From positions 62,001 through 126,000 of the forward strand of contig CANTUR010000678.1 in NCBI GenBank assembly GCA_947683625.1: a stretch of DNA of 64,000 nucleotides, read 5' to 3'. Shown piece by piece: positions 23,481 through 34,028 of this stretch. The notes beneath the pieces are model-generated. The model ran no database searches. It was given only the letters and a program-made list of their open reading frames with translations, and was not told the DNA's origin. The DNA is from Mallotus nudiflorus. Its lineage: Eukaryota; Streptophyta; Magnoliopsida; Malpighiales; Euphorbiaceae. How positions within the stretch are numbered: position 1 is the first letter of the stretch; every line of letters starts with the position of its first letter. A program made the position numbers and the translations under genes.

Positions 23481-23919
23481 AGATGTAGAATTTCAGGTTG
23501 GAGACCTTGTTTTCTTGAAGGTGTCTCCGATGAAGGGTGTAATGAGATTTGGTAGAAAGGGGAAGTTAGCACCGAGATATATCAGACTGTTTGAGATTCT
23601 GGAGAGAGTTTGTACTGTTGCATATCGGTTGGCTTTGCCCCCGAGTATGTCTCAAGTGCATCCGGTATTTCATATATCGATGTTGAGGAAGTACGTCTCG
23701 GACCCTTCACACGTGTTGTAGCCCGACAACGTGAAAGTGAATAAAGATCTGACATTTATTGAAGAACCCGTGGTGATTGTTGACCACCAAATTCAACAGT
23801 TGCGTTCGAAACAGATTCTGATGGTTAAGGTTTTGTGGTGCAACAACAGGGTAGAGGAGCATACATGGGAGACTAAAGCAGAGATGCGAGCTTCTTACCT
23901 GTATCTCTTTCCTCCTTGA
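23481..23919 (+). pseudogene. Right Tekay: integrase C-terminus and chromodomain
   Basis: The frame reads GDLVFLKVSPMKGVMRFGRK, HPVFHISMLRKYVSDPSHVL, one stop, then EEPVVIVDHQIQQLRSKQIL and MVKVLWCNNRVEEHTWETK up to a TGA at 23917-23919. The chromodomain is better preserved than in the left arm and fixes the element as a chromovirus. Pol ends about 40 bp before the polypurine tract. Confidence 0.9.
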
Positions 23920-23958
23920 TCTTGTATTTCTTCTTTTGGAATTCGAGGATGAATTTTT

Positions 23959-23973
23959 GTAAGGGGGGAATAC
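23959..23973 (+). other. Polypurine tract of the right Tekay element
   Basis: GTAAGGGGGGAATAC immediately precedes the LTR start TGTAATAACC at 23974. It is the mirror of the tract at 14486-14500. Confidence 0.85.
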
Positions 23974-24210
23974 TGTAATAACCTAAGTTTTTAAGTATTT
24001 TTATACTATATCGGGATATGCAGTATTAATAAATTTTAATATATAATTGATTATTTAATTATTTTGTTAATAATTAATGTTATTTTAAGTTTATTTAAAG
24101 TTTTCTACGTAAAAATTTTTCCGAAACTCATTATTTTGGGAAATAATATTTTATGGATTAATGTTATTTTATTTTATTAAATTGTATGGTTTCATGCATG
24201 ATTAATATTT

Positions 24211-24248
<38 letters not shown>

Positions 24249-27136
24249 TAAAATTTACAAAACCTACCCCTCCCTATTCTCACCCTCCCAATCCTTCCCA
24301 TCACCATCACCGTCCGTCTACAAGTCCGGCCACCTACCATTGGTGTGCCTCTCGGCGTGCCACCATTACCTGCCAGCTAGCTCCATTGCCAGCAACGTCC
24401 ATTTCCGACGCCTTTGAAGCTTGTTTTAGCCAAAAAATCGAAAATCAAGCTTAACGCCATTTTAGTCGATTTTGGCCACCTCCATCGACACCACCAATCT
24501 CATTCTCTTCCCTGAGCATCGATGAGTGTATTTCTAAGCTTGGTTTCACTTGATTTGGTCTAGATTTTGGTGGTGAGCTTGATTTCTAATTCGGCCATTT
24601 TTTATTCTCTAATTTTTGAACCTCGATCTTTGATATTAAAGCTTAATTCCTTTACAAAAGTTGATTCTACTAGCTCAATCTACACTCTGAAATTTTTGTG
24701 GAATTTTTGGAATTTATTTTGATTTTTGTGAATTTTTTATTATTTTATAAATATTTTCTAATTTTCGAAAATTAATTAATTAAATTATGAAATTGTGTTT
24801 TATGGTGATTATAGGTGTTGAAATGCATTTTAGAAATTTATTTTTAATTTTTGTGAATTTTATGTAATTATTTGGAATTTATTTAGTTTATGTAATTTTG
24901 GGAAATTAGGTTAATTATGTGTTTTAGTGAAATTAATTGGTTAATTGAGTATATTTATTGATATTATTGAATTATATGTTAAGAAAATTAATTTTGAGTA
25001 TTTATACTATTTTTGGTGAATTTTTTTATTAATTTTAGTGAATTTACGTAATTAGGGGTATTTTGGTAATTTGACACTAAATTGGCTAAAAATGTAATTA
25101 AATTGGTTTTAATAGTTATTTAAGGTATAAAAAATGATTTCTACAAATGATTTAGTATTTTTAACTAATTAAAACTATTTTTCATAAATTATTTTCAAAT
25201 TATATATATAATATACAATTTTTCTAAATAAATGAGTTTTTATCGATTTTTAGTAAGTTTTAGAGTTAATTATGTAATTTGGATTTATAAAATGTATTTT
25301 GGTCAATATTTATGAATTTATTGAGAATTTTTAATTTTTAATAAAATTTTATTTAAAATTAGGGTTTTTATGTATTTAGCGGTAAAATAAATATTTTTAG
25401 CGTTTGAATAACTAAATTGCTATATTTTGAGGATTGAAGGGCATTTTGGATATTTCTGTAATTATTCTGTGAATTGTGGACCTCGATCGGTGAAATTGTA
25501 GTTTGGAGTCCGACTGAGGGATTGTGTTTTATGTTTATTCAAAGTGTGTTTCTTTGCAGGACCGGCTCTACTCTTTGAGTAGAGAGATGTCCGTTTTACA
25601 GGGGAGGTTCTGTCGGATTTTCGGTAGAATTCTCAAAAAACGTGATGTCCGGTCGAATTCTGATTCTAATTCTATGTCTAAGATTCTAGATCGAGTCTTT
25701 TGAACTTCGGTTAGATTTATTCTGATTTCCTATTATTGTTTGTTTTTTAGTTGCGTCGAGACCGAGGCCTAATGGACCAGGCCCGTCAGATCTGTCTCGT
25801 GGAGCGCAATAACAGTAAGTTGTTATTTTATATATACGTGTTCTAGGATGCATGTTTTTAGAAATATATGATTTATTTTAGTAAAGTATGCATCAATGAT
25901 TTAAGTATTGCTTAGGTTTATTTTTAGTATACTTTCAGTATAATTTTGGTATATTTTAAAATATATGCATGTTTTATAAATAAATTATTCTTAAAATGTT
26001 TTTAGGTATATTTATGGTTTATTTCTAGTTTATTTTGTAATTAAATTGAATTTATTTGACGTATAGATACTCGAAATATACCTGGTTTATTTTTGATATA
26101 TTTCAAGTATATATATGGTTTATATTCCTATTTTATTTAATATCATGCATCATTTGTTTTAATAACGTATGTTTTATATATTAATGAAGGATATCAATAG
26201 AACGTGTTACCTAGTGGGCAGCACTAGGGCCGAGTACGTACCGGTACGCTGATAGCATTTAAGCTACATTACTAACCTATTTGTGGATATTGATCGGATT
26301 GATTTATTTGATGTGTGATATAATTTGGGAGTGTGATTGCTGGAGCTCGGTTGACTAAGTGTCTCGGGGCCAATCACACTAATAGTCAGACTGCTGGAGC
26401 TCAGTTGACTTAATGTCTCGGGGCCAGTCTACTGTCCAAATGGAACAAGTGAATATAATTGGAATAAGTGAGCCTGTATGGCTAGAGTGTTGTCTAACAC
26501 TGTTTGAGGTTACGATTTTTAGGGTTCCATTTGATCCTTCATATACGGATGTATTTTCTTAGTATATATATAAAATGATTTTGCTGCATCTGTGTGTATT
26601 TGCTTGTATATATATTTATTATATATACTATTGAATGTGTTCATTATCATTTAGTTATGCATGTATATATATTATAACAATTCACTTAGTGAGGTCTGAC
26701 TCTCCTCTGTTAACTATTTTTCAGGAGATTCATCGTCTTCAGACCTTAGTAGCAGACCCATACGTCGGATTTCTTCCGCCCTGGCTTCACTATGTAAACT
26801 GCTTACCTGAGTTTATTTTATAATCTAGACACTACAGTAGTTGTAAACAGTTGTGGGGTTTATGTATTATATTTCTGTGAGTTATGTATTTAAAGATCTG
26901 AATTGGAATTTGTATTAAAGGATTATTTATATATAAAATGAGGATGTTCAATTAATTTCATTAGCATATTATTATTTTATTATTATTTATGATTTTATTT
27001 CCACTGCAAAATATATTATTTATGTTATTATTATTATTGCATGTTTTATTTTATTTTAAGGGTTACTACGGGTTCCGGATTCGAAAGAATTCTCGTTCCC
27101 TAGCGCTGGTCATGGCCCCTGTTTTGGGTCGTGACA
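23974..27136 (+). mobile_element. 3' LTR of the right Tekay element
   Basis: 3163 bp, starting TGTAATAACC and ending GGTCGTGACA. It carries the same landmarks as the left LTR (TA tract at 24212-24244, the doubled GTGTCTCGGGGCCA motif near 26355-26430, ACGTACCGGTACG near 26234-26249). In many blocks it differs from both other Tekay LTRs here, which suggests a different subfamily. The outer flank TTCAG does not match the left outer flank. It abuts a truncated Tat LTR directly at 27137. Confidence 0.9.
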
Positions 27137-28970
27137 TTCAGTCTTGTATTCATTTAGAATTACTTTATGAATTACTATCTTATCTTCTATTTACATGCAA
27201 TTTCATATAAAACCAAAAACAATAAACTCCAAGGCAAACTAGTCATGAAATATACAAGTAAATAATGCATTCAATAAATCACATAATCCCTAAGTTAGTC
27301 TAATCTACATGGATTTTAATTAAATAAACTAAGTCTACATATTTTAAATTATAAGTGAACCTAAAGACCTAATTCCTTTTGATTTTAATTAAATGAACCT
27401 AAGTCTACTAATTTTAATAAAAACGAGCTTAATTCTACATATTATGAAGGTATTTAAATTAACGGGCTTAATTCTACATGTTTTAATTAAATAATGAACT
27501 TAAATCTACAAATTATGAAAAAGGGCTTAAATTAAGTGAGTTAAATCTAAATTAATTAAATTACATTAGGTGGACCTATGTCTAATTAACTAAATGGGCC
27601 TAAAGGTATTTCTAACCTAAAATCTAATTAATTATGAACCTAAAAATATATTTTAATTAATTAAACCTAATTAATTATTAAATGATATGGGCTAAAAATA
27701 AACAAACCAAAATCTAAAATGGGCTTAAGGTCCAAAACACATAAAACTAATAAATAAACTCAAAAACAAATAAAAAAACATAAAAAAAATAATTAAATAA
27801 GATCAAATAAATAACTAAATTAATCTTTACTAAAATCCTAATTTTTATTAACATGCAACCTAAATTAATCTACTTCCTCCATTGATTTTAAATGATTAGC
27901 AAATTGAAACCTAATTTTACTAACCAATTTAATAAAAAATCATGCAACCACACACATAATTTTATTACTATTCCTACTATTGGGGCTATTACATTAATTC
28001 ATAAAATAATTAATAAAAAAATAAAAATAAAGAATAAAATAAAAATAAAGACAATAAAAATAAAAAATAAAACCCTAGAAACTAAGTCTCTACGGGGCTT
28101 TATGCATGGTCTTCTGTGGATTTTCAATAAAATTCATCTCCCTCATATGATCACCATGTGTTTTCCTCCATAATCATCATAAAAAAAATAAAATAATAAT
28201 TAATGAATAAATTATGATAAAATAAATAATAAATAAACAAATAAATAAAAGAAAAATAGAAGAATATGGTATGCGTATGGATGATTAGGGTGCTTCTCAG
28301 ATTTGTGATTCGTCGTTCTTAATAAGTCTTCGAATCTTTTCTTTAAAAAATCTTCACGAGTTTTGAATTATTTGATGAATCAAAAGTAATTTTTGATTAA
28401 AAAAAAATAAAATCACAATTTTCTTTCTCTCCTCTCCTTCTTTTTACGCCCCTCTCTTCTCATTTTCTTTTTCTCTTCTACTTAGCTCCACTTTTATAGT
28501 GGAACTAGGAAGCCTAACCCTAATCCTAATGTGATTCTCATTCCTAAAGTGTATTTAGGAATTTTGAACCAAATAGAATTAAATTAATTAGGAAGTTTAA
28601 ACCAATTTAGGATTGAATTAATTAGGAAATTTAAACCACTTAAAATTGGAATAATTAGAAATAGGAAAACGGAAGAGTTCAATTCCAACTGGGATTGTGC
28701 AATTCCGATCAAAATTGTACAATCCCTATCAGAATTATGGAATTTCGACGCACAAATTTTTTTTAACATTTAATTACAAAAAGGCCCTCGAAAAAATTTA
28801 AATTTTACAATTAGGTCCTAAAAAGAACTTTGCGATTTAGTCCCTGAAAACATTAAATTCTTCCTTTAAAAGCCCTTATAATTTTTTAAAGATTAAGTAT
28901 TGAAGACATTTTCAACATTGGAGTCCTTTGCTGCATCCATAACATGTCATCCCAAAATTGGGTGTCTACA
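27137..28970 (-). mobile_element. 3' LTR of a Tat-type element, 3' end missing
   Basis: Read on the - strand it begins TGTAGACACCCAATTTTGGG at 28970, right after a polypurine tract, and is colinear with the complete solo LTR at 60254-62369. It stops at 27137, where about 0.25-0.3 kb of the LTR end is missing and the Tekay LTR begins. U3 carries imperfect GATCGGAATT palindromes (28680-28745) and a TATA box at 28491-28498. Confidence 0.85.
28491..28498 (-). promoter_or_regulatory. TATA box in the Tat LTR
   Basis: TATAAAAG on the - strand within TTCCACTATAAAAGTGG, about 475 bp from the LTR start. The solo LTR has the equivalent box at 60751, which supports it as the U3/R promoter of this family. 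Confidence 0.5.
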
Positions 28971-29015
28971 GTTGCCCCACTTTGTCGCTATTTGTTTGAT
29001 AAATTGCGACAAAGT
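28971..29015 (-). other. Tat polypurine tract with adjoining hairpin
   Basis: On the - strand AAAGTGGGGCAAC abuts the LTR start. The tract overlaps one arm of a perfect 10-bp inverted repeat, ACTTTGTCGC (28979-28988) and GCGACAAAGT (29006-29015), with a 17-base loop. Confidence 0.7.
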
Positions 29016-29093
29016 AGAATAGCACCCAATTTCTAAATTGAAAGTTAGGATACTTACCTGTACTCCGTGAGGCTTCTGCTGGTGAATTTGCTA

Positions 29094-29680
29094 TACTTGG
29101 ATGTACATCATTTTAAATGACATATCATACTTAGTCATATGATATTGATTATACTAGATCGTATGATGTCGATTATACTCAGTCTTATAATCGATTTAGG
29201 AATACATTGCACTCGGTCGTACAATGCCAACTACACTCAGTTGTATAGTCTATTTTTGATAAGAAACATCACACTCAATCGTATAATGCTGATTATACTC
29301 AGTCGTATAATCGATTAGGTGAATACATTGCACTTGGTCGTACAATGTTGATTACACTCGGTCGTATAGTATTTTTTTGATAAGAAACATTACACTCGGT
29401 CGTATGATGCTGATTATACTCGGTCGTATAATTGATTGAGGATACATTGCACTCGGTCGTACAATGTCGACTACACTCGGTCGTATAATCTATTTTTGAT
29501 AAGAAACATCATACTCGGTCGTATGATGTTGATTATACTCGGTCGTATAATCGATTAGGTGAATACATTGCACTCGATCGTACAATGCCGTCTACACTCG
29601 GTCATATAGTTTGTTTTTTATAAGAAACATCACACTCGGTCGTATAATCGATTTATGAATACATTGACAGTTTTAACCAT
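29094..29680. repeat. Tandem array of CGGTCGTA-containing units
   Basis: About five imperfect copies of a roughly 120-bp unit. Each is built from short sub-repeats with the core ACTCGGTCGTATAATG and variants (CGTACAATG, CGTATAGTC), spaced about 30 bp apart, plus a TTTTTGATAAGAAACATCA spacer. The array lies just inside the 3' LTR, where Tat elements commonly carry satellite-like tandem repeats. Copies keep the CGGTCGTA core better than the spacers. Confidence 0.9.
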
Positions 29681-29936
29681 CTCCTAAATTGCTAAAGTAT
29701 AAAGCTTTTCAATTTACAACTAAATTGCAAAGAATCCAATGGACCTAAATATAAATGAAAGTTGAAGGACCAAATAAGATATTTTCCCCTTTATATATTT
29801 CATTCCTTCTTTTCCCAATCCATACTCTCTTTTCCTATTCTTCTTCTCTTTTTCCTTTCATTTTCTCTTGAATTTCAGATTTTCTCTTTTCAATTAAACT
29901 TTCATTCGATATCCGATTTTGGATCCGTATGATCCT

Positions 29937-32780
29937 ATGGCCCACCCACAACGTAGACTTCGCGGGAGTAGTTCCAGGCAGTCAAATCCCATCACTTTAC
30001 GTCCACATTTTCCCCAAAATAATTTGGGACTTTATGAAGATGAGGAGATATTTCCATTGACCGACTTGCACCTCCACAGATGTTCTTAAGCTGGAAATGT
30101 GGTAAATTTCTTATCCATGTTTTTAATCCTATAACAAACATATTTATTTTAGTATATAAGATTAATGCTTATATGCATGCAATTTAAAATTGATGTGAAT
30201 CATGAAAAATTGACAAATTAAAATAAAAATGTGTTAAATTTCACTGGGATTTTCATCAAAAGTCTGAATTTCTGGATTAAAATCCCAAATTTTCGACTGG
30301 AAATCAAGAAATCTGATCGGGTTTCTAGATTTCCGATCAAAAATCTAGAAATCCGATCAAAATTCTAGATTTCCAATCGAAAATATAGACTTCTGATTTA
30401 TTTATTTATTTTAAAAAAAAAAGAAAGAGAAAAAAGATTAGAAATTTAGGAAAGAAAATGATCCTGTTGTTTCTGCATTTTTTAAAAACCCCTGAAATTC
30501 TCGGGCTATTTTTACTTGGCGTAAGAGTTGTTCTATGACTTGTCTAGAGAGGTAGCATAACATGTCTGGGCATCTGGCTTTCGACGTTTTGTTGCTGCTT
30601 TACCGATTGCCCAGGGTAGGTTAGATCACTACTCCCTTTTTGCACTTATCGAGAGATGGATGGACACTACTCACACCTTTCACACACGAGTGGGCGAGCT
30701 GAATATTTCCCCGATAAGCTTTTCTGCCATTACTGGGATTGCATTCGGGGGTTCCCCGGTTTCTTTTGATATCCATTACTGCACTTTTTTGGAGGATGCT
30801 AGGAGTCGTTATGTCCGTGACCTACTCAAATTCGTTCCAACATGGAAGAATAGGAAGAACGTGCTTCTTTCTTCCCTTGAATCAACAATTCGAAGTGCTT
30901 TTCTTGCATGTTCTTGATAAACCGGGAAAGATAATTTATACTGATATTGACAAGATCATTTTATCAGGCAATGGGGATACTCCATGCATTCCATTAGTTA
31001 TGTCCATCATTTTTTATCGACAGACGAACAGGTTCGATAATCAATATTCCCTTTTTATCTATATAATTACTAATAAGAAGAATAAGATGAATTTTATTTA
31101 TCCAAGCCATATTTATGGAATTTTTTTGTCACAATCACAATATTAAACATTCATAAGTTTTTTCGGTTTTAGGAGATTACCTACCACTACACCTTGCCAG
31201 ATTCTCCAAAAGGTGAGATGTTTCTTATTGATTTTGCTCGATACTACCCTCTTTTGTGAGACTGGTCATGAGGTTAGCATCGCTTTTCTTGGCCCTCTTC
31301 AGGATCTTTCTAGGGTCTCTACTTTGGATTAGGGGTCTGCAACACTTGCTTATCTTTACTATATATTGGATGTTGTGTGTAGAGGTGCTGTGATGATGTG
31401 TGGCGTCTGGCATGTCTTGCATGTATGCTCCTTATCCCTTTTTAACTTTTCACTACCTTCCACCTTCCCCTTTTCATTTCCTTCATCTTCCCTTTTTTAG
31501 ATTTGGGGTATTGAGACTGGAGTGATTCGAGGTTTCAGTGCTATCAGCTCTGACATGAGTCTTCCCCTGATGCAGAGATAGGGTTCTTCTCGTCTTGCCA
31601 GTATTAAACATGATTTGCAGACTTATCGGGATTAGCTAAACTCCTTAGAGTAGGACCTGGTAATAAAATTTTAAATTTTAGTATTTCATTAATTGCAGAA
31701 GTCCAACATGAAAATGAATGAGTTTGCAGGTTAGATCAGATTGGTTGGCTAGTGCTGAGGACATTCAGTGATATAAGTTTATGATTGCAGCAATGAGACT
31801 TGAGACTATGAGAGTTCTGCTTCCTGGTTATGGCTGCCAGATGTGGTATCTTGGTGAGGGTGTTTATCGCTGGCATGTGGGACGCTCTAGGAGACGTGTC
31901 CCTTCTTCTATTCCTCTTTCAATGTTACGGAGTAGCAGCATGACTGGCTCGAAGCTTAGAGCTGCTCTTGTGGGATATGACGCTTTGACAATGCTTGAGC
32001 ATTCTTGTCATTATCAGGAGTATATTCAAGAGAGCCTCTTAGAGCAGGTTCCTATGGATCAATCTGAGGTATGCTTTTTCTCACTACTTTTCTCCAATTC
32101 TCTCATCAGTATTGACATTTGATTCTCTATATAGTTTGAAGGAGTCCCTGATGCTGCTATATAGGAGACTGAGCAAGAGGTCGAGCCTATTCCTCCTAGT
32201 GAGACTGCTCATGGTGAGGCTCCCTCAGGTATTGTTCTAGGTGATGTGCCCCCATTTGATAGGTCGATGTATTATTGGGCTCCCATGGTACAGACTCCTA
32301 TTAAGTGACACATTTATTTTGATACAGCTCAGATTCCTAGCTTTTCACCTCCTGATGCTTCTCATGTAAGTTCAATTTATTTCCTAGGAATTCTTGCACA
32401 AACCTGCACTTATTGCTGAGTTAGTAAAATTTATTTTACAGGTCCCTAGGATAGAGGCGAAGTATTTGTATAGAATCACCTCTTCCCAGAGATTGTTTAC
32501 TATGTAGATTACAGACACTTGGAGGGTTAGTATTCACAACAAATATGCAAAAGTATGCATGCTATGCATGATATACATGGTTCTAACTATTTTTTGATGC
32601 AACAGAATTATGCCGGGGATCTGGAGCGTGAGAACGAGAGGCTCCAGTGACAACTTGCTAGTCTTGGTTTTGATGGACACGATGCCGGGACTTTATGCCC
32701 CCAGATCAGGGTGAAGATCCATCTAGAAAGTGGAGCCCTTGGTCGGACACTAGAGCTCAGGAGGACTGACTTTCTTTAGG
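29937..32780 (+). pseudogene. Plant mobile domain (PMD) gene, antisense inside a Tat element
   Basis: Pieces of a PMD-family protein lie in order with intron-like gaps. First exon from ATG 29937 (MAHPQRRLRGSSSRQS, to about 30108); PMD core from about 30540 (LFALIERWMDTTHTFH, then VGELNISPISFSAITGIAFG); SATLAYLYYILDVVCRGAVM near 31340; a possible intron ending TTTTAG at about 31500 before IWGIETGVIRGF; then MIAAMRLETMRVLLPGYGCQ and MWYLGEGVYRWHVGRSRRRV (31781-32122); and a charged, possibly coiled-coil end (YAGDLERENERLQ). PMD proteins are retroelement-associated, and host members (MAIN, MAIL1) help silence transposons. Frameshifts and stops show this copy is broken. It runs opposite to the flanking Tat LTRs; antisense extra frames of this kind are known from Tat elements. 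Confidence 0.7.
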
Positions 32781-33112
32781 AATTGTATTAGTGTGACTGT
32801 TGTAACTATACTTTAAGATATTTCAGGACTGTCTTTTTTTATGCACCATAAACCTTTATTTTGGACTAAACTGTAACTTCCCCCACTTTTTTTTTGGCCG
32901 GTGTCCTAGATTTCTGATCAAAAATTTAGAATTCTGATCGGAATTATGGATTTCTGATCGAAAATCTCAGTTCCGATTCGTTCCTTTTACTTTTCCAACA
33001 TGAATTTAGTCCAAACATAATCCTAATCCTTTATGTATTTGATTTGCGGCCTATATAAGAACAAAAACCATAAGACATATATATTGCATTCATTCCATTC
33101 TTCGCCTCCATC

Positions 33113-33857
33113 ATGACACAAGCCATGCATATTTTAGTGAGGAAACTTCTCAAAACCCTTAAAGGAGATTATTGGAATAAAATTCTGCCCTTTCATGCCA
33201 AACCATTAAAGTCCTTTCAACATCTGAAGATAGACAATAATTTCTTACACGCTGCTGCCACTTTCTGGGATGCCAAGGATCACATATTTAGATTTAACAG
33301 GCAAGAGCTGTGTCCCCTAATAGAGGAGTTTGCTATTATTACGGGATGTTCACTAAGTTCAACTGCTACCATTGCTCTCCCAAACCTCAAAACAGAGTTC
33401 CCTAATAGGATAATAGCATTCTTTGATATGCCCCTAGATATTATCGATATGCATGTACGTAATGTTGAAACCATCAGTCTTCCTTTTTTGATTTCCTCTT
33501 GTGAAAATAGAGACAAAACCAATGCTGCTTGGATTAAAACTATCACATTCTACCTATATGCTCAGTTTTTGCTAGTACCTTCTCATGGAGATGCTGATGT
33601 AAAAATTATCAATATCTTAGAACAGGTAGAAACTAGAGCTAATCCCGTGCCTGTCATACTTGCTGAAACTATTATTGGGTTAGATAATTTCAAGGTTCAA
33701 AACCGACTCTTAGGCAGTCTGCTTCTCCTTCAGGTATGTAACCTCCATTTTTTTCTTTTTAGTTTAGCCGCCCTTTCAAGTTTTCAACTTAGCTTCTTTT
33801 TTTTTTTTTTAAAGATTTGGTTACAGGAGAAATTGAGTCTGCTTGATGCCCCTCCCA
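33113..33857 (+). CDS. PMD/DUF7745-like protein, antisense to the Tat LTRs
   Basis: An open frame from ATG 33113 runs 261 codons to 33898, one of the longest in the window. It has no zinc finger or nuclease motif. The segment FLHAAATFWDAKDHIFRFNR then QELCPLIEEFAIITGC resembles the N-terminal pattern of plant retroelement-linked PMD/DUF7745 proteins (an F/W-D...F-x-F...EL-P-x-x-EE-F motif); this is recognition by eye only. A likely intron (GTATGT at about 33735, pyrimidine tract, AAAG near 33814) would join LLGSLLLLQ to IWLQEKLSLLDAPPN. Coding sense is cut off at about 33857 by the Tat LTR fragment, so the C-terminus is lost. TATATAAG at 33051 is a possible TATA box, 62 bp upstream of the ATG. 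Confidence 0.5.
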
Positions 33858-34028
33858 ATATTTTGCAATTAGGTCCTAAAAAGAACTTTGCAATTTAGTC
33901 CCTAAAAACATTAAATTATTCTTTTAAAAGCCCTTATAATTTTTTAAAGATTAAGAATCGAAGAAATTTTCATCATTGGAGTCCTTTGTTGCATCCATAA
34001 CATGACATCCCGAAATTGGGTGTCTACA
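33858..34028 (-). mobile_element. Tat LTR fragment (first ~170 bp of the LTR)
   Basis: It matches the start of the Tat LTRs at 28970 and 60254 (TGTAGACACCCAATTTCGGG on the - strand) down to the CTAATTGCAAAATATT region, then stops. It lies in the same orientation as the LTR at 27137-28970, so it probably marks the 5' LTR side of that element, with most of the LTR deleted. Confidence 0.8.

Noticed and set aside
11196..27136. The head-to-head pair as one recent palindromic cDNA insertion
   Set aside because: The outer 5-bp flanks do not match, and the left LTR is closer to the solo LTR at 34 kb than to its partner, which a single copying event would not give.
29094..29680. CRISPR-like regular repeats
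   Set aside because: The units form a degenerate tandem array with no unique spacers, inside a plant Tat element. It is satellite-like, not CRISPR.
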